Assembly: GCA_015061165.1 (NCBI GenBank)
Contig: SUXC01000020.1
Span: forward strand, 1-43,412
DNA: 43,412 nucleotides
Source: Bacteroidales bacterium
Lineage (GTDB): Bacteria; Bacteroidota; Bacteroidia; Bacteroidales; Paludibacteraceae
Direction: 5' to 3'
The translations under genes were made by a program, and so were the position numbers. The notes beneath the pieces were generated by a model. That model had not been told where the DNA came from. It made no database searches and saw only the letters and a list, made by a program, of their open reading frames with translations. Every line of letters begins with the position of its first letter. Within the stretch, counting starts at the first letter, position 1. Below, in pieces: positions 16,548 to 23,079 of this stretch.

Positions 16548-17210
16548 GTGAAAAAGTTTACACTTATTTTTGCAGTATTGTTTACTGCTACATTTGTTAA
16601 CGCTCAAATCACTCTAGAGAATCAAATGAATCGTGATATTCATTTTGGAACGGGTATTCAAGTTATTGATCAGTGCTCTGCTTATAGTGGTTCCACAAGA
16701 GTCATTGGAGCATATTATTGTGATGTTCAAGAAAATGTTGTTATAATATATGACGCGGAAGATTATTCTGTAGTTAAAACGATTCCTGTTCCTGAGAATT
16801 CATTTTTAGGTCTTATATCAAAAGGTATTTTTACAACAGATAATAAATGGGCATACGTATTATATCAACAGACAACAGAGCCAACTGGCATGGAATGGAG
16901 TCCATATTATTATTCAATGAAAATCGTGGATGAAGATGGAATAGTGCTTGCCGATAATCTTACTAAAACGCTATTAGAAGGGAGTGTGGCACAATTATTA
17001 CAAGTAAATGATAGTTATAAATTGGCAATTGACAATAAGATAGCTAATACAATTGATATATACTCTCTCCCTGGCAACGGCGAAACAAGTACAAATATAA
17101 TATCTCCCTCTTCTCCGAAACGTTCTGCACGCAAGATTACTCGTAACGGACAGATACTGGTTGAAACAGAGAGCAATATTTATACGTTGCAAGGTGCAGA
17201 GGTTCGGTAA
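16548..17210 (+). CDS. Small secreted protein with T9SS-like C-terminal tail
   Basis: This encodes 220 residues starting at GTG (16548); no in-frame ATG precedes the signal peptide KKFTLIFAVLFTATFVNAQ. The mature part is predicted beta-rich, with a WD/Kelch-like look (VIIYDAEDYSVVKTIPV, KWAYVLYQQ) and no catalytic motif I recognise. The last ~28 residues (ITRNGQILVETESNIYTLQG) match the tail pattern of the C10 protease and the first gene in the window, suggesting export across the outer membrane by T9SS. Base composition is A+T-rich like the KilA-N gene before it. No TAnnTTTG promoter is visible; the rod-like element at 16317-16449 is the only conspicuous upstream feature. Confidence 0.75.
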   Translation: MKKFTLIFAVLFTATFVNAQITLENQMNRDIHFGTGIQVIDQCSAYSGSTRVIGAYYCDVQENVVIIYDAEDYSVVKTIPVPENSFLGLISKGIFTTDNKWAYVLYQQTTEPTGMEWSPYYYSMKIVDEDGIVLADNLTKTLLEGSVAQLLQVNDSYKLAIDNKIANTIDIYSLPGNGETSTNIISPSSPKRSARKITRNGQILVETESNIYTLQGAEVR

Positions 17211-17241
17211 AGTATACAAAAGATATTGCAAATAATACCTT

Positions 17242-17367
17242 ATGAACATACAAGAATTCTGCGCAAGAATACAGCAGTCCAGTGCACAAAAGCAATCAGG
17301 GCAAACTATTGCTATGCACGCTAACGAAAGTTGCGAGGATTTTATCAACAGATTGCTGAGTATGTGA
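17242..17367 (+). CDS. Possible 41-residue ORF or gene remnant
   Basis: An ATG-initiated frame of 41 codons (beginning MNIQEFCARIQQ, ending INRLLSM) lies between the secreted protein and the terminator. No signal peptide, known domain or promoter is visible. It could be the N-terminal remnant of a decayed mobile-element or phage gene, or chance. Confidence 0.25.
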   Translation: MNIQEFCARIQQSSAQKQSGQTIAMHANESCEDFINRLLSM

Positions 17368-17395
17368 TAGACTGCCACAAAATCACCATATTATA

Positions 17396-17433
17396 AAACA
17401 TCCCAAATTACTCGATTGTAGTTTGGGATGTTT
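17396..17433. terminator. Bidirectional terminator between convergent genes
   Basis: A perfect 12-bp stem, AAACATCCCAAA (17396-17407) with TTTGGGATGTTT (17422-17433), is followed by GTTTATC on + and TTATAATA on -. It ends the secreted-protein unit and the adaptor gene. Confidence 0.8.
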
Positions 17434-17443
17434 GTTTATCATA

Positions 17444-18700
17444 TTAGAACTTTAACCTCTCGCTATTGCCAAATTTCTCGTAGCCAGAGATGATAACGCG
17501 GTCGCCTGGGTGCAGACCCTCTATGACTTCGTAGTACTGCGGATTTTGGCGACTGAGGCGAATATCTCGGCGGGTAGCCCCTTTACCATCCGCATCCATC
17601 ACATAGATCCATCGTCCGCCTGTAGTCTGGAAGAATGCGCCACGAGGGATAAGCAAGGCTTGTTCCGACTCGCCTAGTTGCAAGTTCAGGTAATATGTCT
17701 GACCGCTGCGGATATTGTCGGGCTGTGCGCCCACGAACTTCAAGTCGGCACGGAACTTACCATTGCGCACCTCTGGATAGACCTTGCGCACCACCGCACG
17801 GAACTGCTCATCACGGCGCTCGAAAGTCGCCTCTAAGCCTGCCGCCACACGGTCGATATAATGCTCGTCGAGTTGCGCCTCAATCTTGTAATTACCGAGG
17901 TCGTTGATTTGTCCAATCTTGGTGCCTTGGGCGATGGATTGTCCGAGTGTGGCTTCTAATAGTCCAAGTTCGCCATCAATAGGTGCTTTGATAGTGAGGT
18001 TATCCTTACGGCGGCGAATCATCTGCATATTGAGGCGCATGTTGGCAAGACTCTCTTGCATCTGGCTGACCTGCACGCTGCGGTAAAGACTATCTTGCTC
18101 GGCGCGATGATTGACCAGTTGCAGGCGTTGTTGTGCCAAGCGGTGATCCTCCTCCGCACGGAGATATTCCTCACGAGCAATGAGTTGGTCGGCATACAGG
18201 GCACGCTGCGCCTCGGCAGTGCGGCGGGTGCGTTCTACCTCCATTGCCAGTTGCAAGCGCTCTTGCTCCAGACTGAGTTTCTGCTGCTCCATAGAGATGA
18301 GGGTATTGCGCAAAAGGTTCTCTTTCTCAGCGAGTTCGGCTTCGGAGTTGAGGATTTGCAGGTCGAGGTTATCGTTGCTGAGCACCAGTATGCGGTCGCC
18401 TGCTTTGACATGCGCACCCTCTTCCACGATGATCTCTTGCACAACACCGCCTTCGAGTGGCGAGAGCTGGATAGTGGTCATGGGTTGCACTTGTCCGTTG
18501 AGACGGATGTAGTCGTTGAACTCGCCTTCGGTGACGGTAGCAATGGTGAGCGTGTCGGGGTCTATACGCATAGCACCATTGCTGCTACGCGCAAGGAGAA
18601 CAATGAGCAGTATAGCCACTGCTGAGCCCAACCAATAGGGCAAGGCTTTGAGGGTAAAGGCACGGGCAATGCCTTTTTTCTTTTCGATGATTTTATCCAT
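17444..18700 (-). CDS. Periplasmic adaptor of a tripartite exporter, HlyD/MacA family
   Basis: This encodes 418 residues: cytoplasmic tail, membrane anchor at ~22-41, a split barrel-sandwich/lipoyl hybrid domain (GGVVQEIIVEEGAHVKAGD near residues 84-102 and IKAPIDGELGLLEATLGQ near 245), a long alpha-helical hairpin at ~115-225 rich in Gln/Glu/Arg heptads, then beta-barrel and membrane-proximal domains ending with VIEGLHPGDRVIISG. In MacAB-TolC-type pumps this protein bridges the inner-membrane ABC permease to the outer-membrane channel. It has its own sigma-54 promoter and enhancer (18802-18911), matching those of the export operon and the TolC gene, so it belongs to that pump although it is 3 kb away. 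The leader contains repeat family A. Confidence 0.9.
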   Translation of the reverse strand: MDKIIEKKKGIARAFTLKALPYWLGSAVAILLIVLLARSSNGAMRIDPDTLTIATVTEGEFNDYIRLNGQVQPMTTIQLSPLEGGVVQEIIVEEGAHVKAGDRILVLSNDNLDLQILNSEAELAEKENLLRNTLISMEQQKLSLEQERLQLAMEVERTRRTAEAQRALYADQLIAREEYLRAEEDHRLAQQRLQLVNHRAEQDSLYRSVQVSQMQESLANMRLNMQMIRRRKDNLTIKAPIDGELGLLEATLGQSIAQGTKIGQINDLGNYKIEAQLDEHYIDRVAAGLEATFERRDEQFRAVVRKVYPEVRNGKFRADLKFVGAQPDNIRSGQTYYLNLQLGESEQALLIPRGAFFQTTGGRWIYVMDADGKGATRRDIRLSRQNPQYYEVIEGLHPGDRVIISGYEKFGNSERLKF

Positions 18701-18712
18701 GATGTTTATTTA

Positions 18713-18767
18713 GATGTTAGACCGTTTTACTGTTAGACCGCTTCGCTGTTGGATGTTAGACTTCGCC
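18713..18767. repeat. Dispersed repeat family A (TGTTAGACCGCTTCGC), intergenic copy
   Basis: Two full 16-bp units (TGTTAGACCGTTTTAC, TGTTAGACCGCTTCGC) and partial units lie in the leader of the adaptor gene. Relatives are at 22015-22080 and, in reverse orientation, at 31465-31533. Confidence 0.7.
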
Positions 18768-18801
18768 TTTCATCACGCAGCGCGTTCTTACATTCTTATT
18801 G

Positions 18802-18816
18802 GCAAAGTGCGTGCCA
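18802..18816 (-). promoter_or_regulatory. Sigma-54 promoter of the adaptor gene
   Basis: On the - strand TTGGCACG-N4-TTGCC with GG-N10-GC. The predicted start is near 18790, giving a ~90-nt leader. The block CGCAGCGC(A/G)TTCTTA at 18776-18790 is shared with the export operon leader at the same distance. Confidence 0.85.
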
Positions 18817-18871
18817 AAACATGCAAGTTACTGATAATTAGTGCAATGCTGTTTTTAGCACTTTACGCATA

Positions 18872-18911
18872 TGTAAAGAAACTTTACAATTGAGTGTAAA
18901 GGGATTTGACA
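18872..18911. promoter_or_regulatory. Enhancer: tandem dyads upstream of the adaptor gene
   Basis: Dyad 1 TGTAAAGAAACTTTACA (18872-18888) is identical to that at 14496. Dyad 2 TGTAAAGGGATTTGACA (18895-18911) is centred 23 bp away. The gap to the -24 element is 55 bp. An extra half-site CTTTAC at 18861 precedes it. The rest of the 400-bp divergent gap shows no clear promoter for the + strand gene. Confidence 0.8.
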
Positions 18912-19100
18912 GTGTTAGATGATATATAAGTATCCCACAACTTAGTCAACAAACTAAAAGTACTGTTATTAAGATTTGTGAGATAATTGGCTATACATGG
19001 TATATTTTTTGTCATAATAATGAACGATTACCAATGATCGGTGTATGCGGTAGTGAGAGTGCACTCGAATCCGAATAATAATCGCAAATAAAATTACAAA

Positions 19101-20330
19101 ATGAAACGCAAAACTATTATTACAGCCGTCGTAATTCTTCTGCTTGGCGGTATTGGAACTATTAAAGCCTTCACAGCATTGAAGAAAGAAGAACCACAAG
19201 AGATACGTGGTATTGTCGTAGATAGACACGATAGTGTTTGGTATGAAACGCAGCAACGCTTATGGTTACAGAAAGCGGAGGACAACCCTACAGATGAACA
19301 TGCATGGCAACAAGCCTTTGAGGCTGCGCGTTATGCAGACATGTTGGCTGAGGACTGGGGACGCACTCAACGCAAACAGGCTATTCTCGATAAGATGAAA
19401 GAGAATATTCCTAATTCGTTCACTTATAATCTCTGCATGTACATAACTGAAATAGCCGTTCGTGGTGGTAATCCAGACCCGTATGCAAAGCAAGCCCTGC
19501 AATTAATGCCAGACAATATTGCCCGCAAAGATGCAGAGACACTAATCTCTTATCTTTGGATGAGTGGCAAAACCTTAGCAAAAGATAAAACACCTAATGT
19601 AGAACAGAAGCATCTCACTAAGTTTGCTCAACATCTCTACACAACCAATGCTTATCCGTCCTATTTGTTGCGTTATACCTATAACTCGCTGCAAGGCATG
19701 GAGGAAAACGCCATCTATTTTGTTAATGGCGATGTACCTGGATATACATCTTTGGTCATTCAAGAAGCGCTCAACCAACATACAGATAAAATCATTGTTC
19801 CTGTTTCCTTCCTTTTTGTAGATACTTACCGCAAAGCCTTGTGCGACTTCTTGGGTATCAAAGATTTTGAGGTCAAGAAAGAGTACACTGCAATGGATGA
19901 TTATTTCCAAGACTTATTAGAGCATATTATTGATAATAGCAAACGCCCTATTTATTTCTTCCCAACAGATAGCTATCCCGAAATAGATTCCTTTAAGAAG
20001 AATCTATATAATGAGGGACTTGCATTTCGTTATAGTACGAAGCGTTACGATAATATGGCTATTGCAAAACGTAATGTCGAAACGAAGTATAACCTGCAAT
20101 ATATCACAGAGCCGAACTTTGTTTACGAAGAACAATGGAAGGGAAGCGAGCGCATTCAACTCAATTATGTAGTTATGCTTGCACCAGTTGTCAAGAGCTA
20201 CAAGGAAAGCGGTGATACGCTTCACGCTGATCAATTGATGCAATCATTAATATCTGCCGTGGTACAAACATCCTTGCCAGATGAGGAGAAAGTGAAATAC
20301 ATTAATCTCCTAAACGATAAGCAGAAATGA
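19101..20330 (+). CDS. Membrane-anchored periplasmic protein, DUF2723-like C-terminal part
   Basis: This encodes 409 residues. An N-terminal signal anchor (residues ~5-24, TIITAVVILLLGGIGTIKAF) is followed by a helical, TPR-like region to ~180. A segment AIYFVNGDVPGYTSLVIQEA then appears, close to the NGDNDTxPLWYLQE motif found after the membrane part of Bacteroidota DUF2723 proteins; here the multi-helix membrane part is absent. No catalytic motif is recognised. Its stop overlaps the start of the ECF sigma factor by 4 bp, so the three genes 19101-21197 form one operon. It could be the sensory or effector partner of that sigma factor; this is inference. Confidence 0.65.
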   Translation: MKRKTIITAVVILLLGGIGTIKAFTALKKEEPQEIRGIVVDRHDSVWYETQQRLWLQKAEDNPTDEHAWQQAFEAARYADMLAEDWGRTQRKQAILDKMKENIPNSFTYNLCMYITEIAVRGGNPDPYAKQALQLMPDNIARKDAETLISYLWMSGKTLAKDKTPNVEQKHLTKFAQHLYTTNAYPSYLLRYTYNSLQGMEENAIYFVNGDVPGYTSLVIQEALNQHTDKIIVPVSFLFVDTYRKALCDFLGIKDFEVKKEYTAMDDYFQDLLEHIIDNSKRPIYFFPTDSYPEIDSFKKNLYNEGLAFRYSTKRYDNMAIAKRNVETKYNLQYITEPNFVYEEQWKGSERIQLNYVVMLAPVVKSYKESGDTLHADQLMQSLISAVVQTSLPDEEKVKYINLLNDKQK

Positions 20331-20902
20331 TATTCTCATTATTTACAAATTATAAATCAACATCAGACGAACAACTCATGAAGCGTGTTCGTCTGATGAA
20401 CGATGAAAAAGCCTTTAACGAGTTACATCGCCGATATGCGCGATTATTGCAAGGATTTTTCTTTCGTCGATTAGGAGGGGATGAACAACAAGCAGCAGAC
20501 TTACTACAAGAAACTTTTGTACGAGTGTGGACATCACGTACATCATATTCAGCAAGTCAACCATTCCGTACTTGGCTTTTTTCTGTAGCCTATAATCTAT
20601 GCAAGAATACCTACCGCAGCAACCAACGTAAACAAGCATATTTAGAGTCGTTATCCACTGAAGAACCTATCGAAGAAGAGACGACAACGATTCAACTTGA
20701 TGCCGTCACCTTTGACCAAGCATTGCAACAAGCACTATCTCGTTTACACGAATCACAACAACTATTATTTGAATTACGATTTACGCAAGAGTTAACGGTT
20801 CCCGAAATAGCAGTAATTATTGGTATTCCAGAAGGAACAGTCAAATCACGCCTGCATACATTAACCTATCATCTACGAATAAAATTAAAAGAGTATGAGT
20901 AA
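20327..20902 (+). CDS. ECF sigma factor
   Basis: This encodes 191 residues. Region 2 is at ~15-85 (FNELHRRYARLLQGFFFRRL, DLLQETFVRVW, FRTWLFSVAYNLCKN) and region 4 at ~120-185 (ALSRLHESQQLLFELRFTQ, IAVIIGIPEGTVKSRLHTL), with an acidic linker. It directs RNA polymerase to a specific promoter set, normally released from an anti-sigma on an envelope signal. It overlaps the preceding gene by 4 bp and the following one by 8 bp, so the operon is translationally coupled. Targets are not evident in the window. Confidence 0.92.
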   Translation: MIFSLFTNYKSTSDEQLMKRVRLMNDEKAFNELHRRYARLLQGFFFRRLGGDEQQAADLLQETFVRVWTSRTSYSASQPFRTWLFSVAYNLCKNTYRSNQRKQAYLESLSTEEPIEEETTTIQLDAVTFDQALQQALSRLHESQQLLFELRFTQELTVPEIAVIIGIPEGTVKSRLHTLTYHLRIKLKEYE

Positions 20903-21197
20903 TACATTTGAAGATCAACTAACTGCTTCTGCACGCCGTTTGCGTGAAGCGCAAGATGCAAAACTACATGTAGCAGCATCACCAGAAATAACGCATTCGC
21001 CAACACACCATCGCAGTCAGTATTGGGGATGGATAACCACTCCCGTTGCCGCCGCAATAGGGTTACTCATTGGTTTGTTTATCAATCACCAAAGTGAGAC
21101 AAAAAACGATTTTATAGTGCCTGTAGTTGCAGTAGAAACGACTGGAAATAGTATTCTTGACGATGGTGCAGATTATAGTATGTTCATATCCATGTAA
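20895..21197 (+). CDS. Small single-helix membrane protein, probable anti-sigma factor
   Basis: This encodes 100 residues: a cytoplasmic part of ~48, one membrane helix (~49-66, TPVAAAIGLLIGLFI), and a short periplasmic tail. It overlaps the ECF sigma gene by 8 bp, the usual place for an anti-sigma. The zinc-binding HxxxCxxC motif of ZAS-type anti-sigmas is absent and the periplasmic part is very short, so sensing would have to occur through another protein such as the one encoded at 19101-20330. Function is inferred from position. Confidence 0.6.
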   Translation: MSNTFEDQLTASARRLREAQDAKLHVAASPEITHSPTHHRSQYWGWITTPVAAAIGLLIGLFINHQSETKNDFIVPVVAVETTGNSILDDGADYSMFISM

Positions 21198-21213
21198 AGA
21201 AAAGTTCATAAGA

Positions 21214-21234
21214 TATGCTTCCGATAGAAGCATA
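21214..21234. terminator. Hairpin after the sigma/anti-sigma operon
   Basis: TATGCTTC (21214-21221), loop CGATA, GAAGCATA (21227-21234). The T run is poor, so this is a possible weak terminator. Confidence 0.4.
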
Positions 21235-21313
21235 CATCTTTCCATGCTGAAGATTTTTGCAGTATTATTGCTACGTTCTTAGCCCACCGAAGTCCTACAG
21301 ACATTCTTGTTTT

Positions 21314-21331
21314 TTAACTTTGCAAAGTTAA
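21314..21331. promoter_or_regulatory. Perfect 18-bp palindrome, operator-like (copy 1)
   Basis: TTAACTTTGCAAAGTTAA. It contains TAACTTTG, the -7 promoter word, on both strands. A near-identical palindrome follows 33 bp downstream. Confidence 0.6.
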
Positions 21332-21346
21332 TTTGTGATGTAATAT

Positions 21347-21364
21347 TTAACTTTTGAAAGTTAA
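21347..21364. promoter_or_regulatory. 18-bp inverted repeat, operator-like (copy 2)
   Basis: TTAACTTT-TG-AAAGTTAA. Centre-to-centre distance from copy 1 is 33 bp, about three helical turns. No gene starts next to it: both neighbouring genes end here. Confidence 0.6.
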
Positions 21365-21418
21365 TTTTCTGTGAAAATACAAAACTTTATTCTACTTACG
21401 CAATAGTTTTGGTGTGTG

Positions 21419-22825
21419 TCAAAACTCCATTTGTTCGATATAGCTGATGCCGTTGTAGTAGCGGACTACGCAGGATTTGATGAAGTACTTCAGCTGAGCG
21501 TTGAGGTGCTCGGCTTGGGCATTGAGGTGATTGTCGGAGGAGGTCTTTAGTTCGAGGGGAGAGATAAGCCCTTGCTCGAACTTCTTGCTATTGATGGCGT
21601 ATGCTTCCTGTTGCGCTTTGGCTCGGCGGTCGGCTTGCTTGAGGGCTGCCATTGCCCCATCACGGTCTTGCACAGCACGCGCCATCTCTGCCTCTACCTC
21701 ACGCAGCGTTTGGCGATACTCAGCTTCGGCACGGCGGTAGGCGTTTTTCTTGCGCACGATATTCGACTGGCGCGATAAGCCATCGTAGATAGGGATAGAC
21801 AATGACAACTGCACATACTCGCCGCTGTTGTTGATGAACTGACTGGCAAAAGGCATGGCTACATAGTCTTGGGTACGGGGATAGGTGTAGTAGCCCGTTG
21901 ACCAACCGCCTGAGAGGGAGAGCGACGGAGCCAATCGCCAACGCGCTGTACTGAGGTCGAGTTGGGCATTAGCCATGCGATAGGCAGCCAGTTCGACGGA
22001 TGGGTGGTGCAGGGCTTCGCTGTTAGATACTAGACCGCCTGCGGCTGTTAGACCGCTCGCATGGCTCGCTGTTAGATTCTCGGCACTCTGAAGGTCGATG
22101 AGCAATTCGTGGTCTTTCTCCCAAAGCATGAGGTCTTTGAGGGTCATGCGGGCGTCATTGAGTTGGTTGGTTATGGTGATGTACTGATATTCGCGCTCGG
22201 CGAGGTCGGCTTCGAGTTGGATGACATCGGCATGGCTTTTCTGCCCCAATTGTTCTTGGCGTTGTGCCAATTGCAGGTTGCTGGTGGCGGTAGCGACTTG
22301 GACTTGCAAGGCTTCGGTCATCTGAGTGAAGTAAAGGACATTGCAGTATGCCTCCATGACTGCGAGGCATATTTGGTCACGGAGTTGTTGCTCCTCCGTG
22401 ATGCCCATCTTGATGGCAGTCTTGGTGATTTTGAGGTTATTGACAGCCGCAAAACCGTTGAACAGCGTGATAGCACCCGACAGGGAGTAGCCGTTGTTGA
22501 ACGAAGTGGTGGAGATATAGCTATTGGTTTCGGGGTCTATACCGCGTCCGAAATTCAGCGAGGCGTATGTGCCGCCTTGGATAGTGGGGGTGAAGGCACG
22601 AAGGATGGCTTCGCGGCGTGCGATGCGGGCATCATCGTTGTTGGCGTGTTGGATTTCCATTTTCGCAGAATGGGCGATGGCATACTCCATGCAGTCGCGG
22701 AGGGAGTATGAGCGATTGGCGATTGGCAATTGGCTGTTGGGCGCAGTTGCAGCACTTGTGGCGATTTGTGCGATAGCAGGATATATACTTAGGCACAAAA
22801 GTAAAAGGATAGTATATTGCTTCAT
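21419..22825 (-). CDS. TolC-type outer-membrane efflux protein
   Basis: This encodes 468 residues from the ATG at 22825 (MKQYTILLLLCLSIYPAIAQ signal peptide). The open frame continues 32 codons upstream but would run through the sigma-54 promoter, so it is rejected. The mature protein has the two-fold OEP repeat with long Gln/Ala/Glu-rich helices and beta-barrel strands (TPTIQGGTYASLNFG, LSLSGGWSTGYYTY, YVQLSLSIPIYDGLSRQ). It forms the outer-membrane exit duct for the ABC pump and adaptor described above. In-frame repeat sequence encodes a loop (NLTASHASGLTAAGGLV) and the segment after the signal peptide. Confidence 0.92.
   Translation of the reverse strand: MKQYTILLLLCLSIYPAIAQIATSAATAPNSQLPIANRSYSLRDCMEYAIAHSAKMEIQHANNDDARIARREAILRAFTPTIQGGTYASLNFGRGIDPETNSYISTTSFNNGYSLSGAITLFNGFAAVNNLKITKTAIKMGITEEQQLRDQICLAVMEAYCNVLYFTQMTEALQVQVATATSNLQLAQRQEQLGQKSHADVIQLEADLAEREYQYITITNQLNDARMTLKDLMLWEKDHELLIDLQSAENLTASHASGLTAAGGLVSNSEALHHPSVELAAYRMANAQLDLSTARWRLAPSLSLSGGWSTGYYTYPRTQDYVAMPFASQFINNSGEYVQLSLSIPIYDGLSRQSNIVRKKNAYRRAEAEYRQTLREVEAEMARAVQDRDGAMAALKQADRRAKAQQEAYAINSKKFEQGLISPLELKTSSDNHLNAQAEHLNAQLKYFIKSCVVRYYNGISYIEQMEF
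22015..22080. repeat. Dispersed repeat family A, in frame inside the TolC gene
   Basis: CTTCGCTGTTAGATAC, CTGTTAGACCGCTCGC and CTCGCTGTTAGATTC units encode a Ser/Ala/Gly/Leu-rich loop in the outer-membrane protein. The 24-bp unit variant with GCGAGC twice also occurs at 31478-31499. Confidence 0.65.
22705..22745. repeat. Dispersed repeat family B, in frame after the TolC signal peptide
   Basis: GGCGATTGGCAATTGGCTGT encodes NSQLPIAN just after the signal peptide. It belongs to the same word family as 7232-7288, 8028-8066 and 30880-30920. Confidence 0.5.
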
Positions 22826-22854
22826 AAACATTTTGTTGCTTTGCCATATACTAT

Positions 22855-22869
22855 CCAAAGGGCGTGCCA
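22855..22869 (-). promoter_or_regulatory. Sigma-54 promoter of the TolC gene
   Basis: On the - strand TTGGCACG-N4-TTGG; the -12 GC is GG, one mismatch. The predicted start near 22843 is ~18 nt before the chosen ATG. Confidence 0.7.
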
Positions 22870-22924
22870 AAATACGAAAGGTGTTGATTATCAGCGATGT
22901 GTAATTTTTGCACTTGTTCAAGAG

Positions 22925-22964
22925 TGTAAAGAAACTTTACAAAGGAGTGTAAAGGAAATTGACA
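22925..22964. promoter_or_regulatory. Enhancer: tandem dyads upstream of the TolC gene
   Basis: Dyad 1 TGTAAAGAAACTTTACA (22925-22941) and dyad 2 TGTAAAGGAAATTGACA (22948-22964) are centred 23 bp apart, 55 bp from the -24 element. This is the same design as at 14496 and 18872. Confidence 0.8.
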
Positions 22965-23004
22965 TTCGGCAACTATACTATTTGTAAGGACAACAAAAAA
23001 AAGA

Positions 23005-23035
23005 GAGGGTGCGTCAGACTAACTGACACACCCTC
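23005..23035 (-). terminator. Terminator of the rsfS-ftsH-M16 operon
   Basis: GAGGGTGCGTCAG (23005-23017) pairs with CTGACACACCCTC (23023-23035), 12 of 13. The - strand continues with a T run (from A at 22994-23002). Confidence 0.85.
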
Positions 23036-23079
23036 ATTATTTAGTAGAAAATTATTCCCTACTATTGCTTGATTTGCGC

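Noticed and set aside
22826..22921. Upstream start of the TolC gene at 22921
   Set aside because: It would place the sigma-54 promoter inside the coding region and bury the signal peptide.
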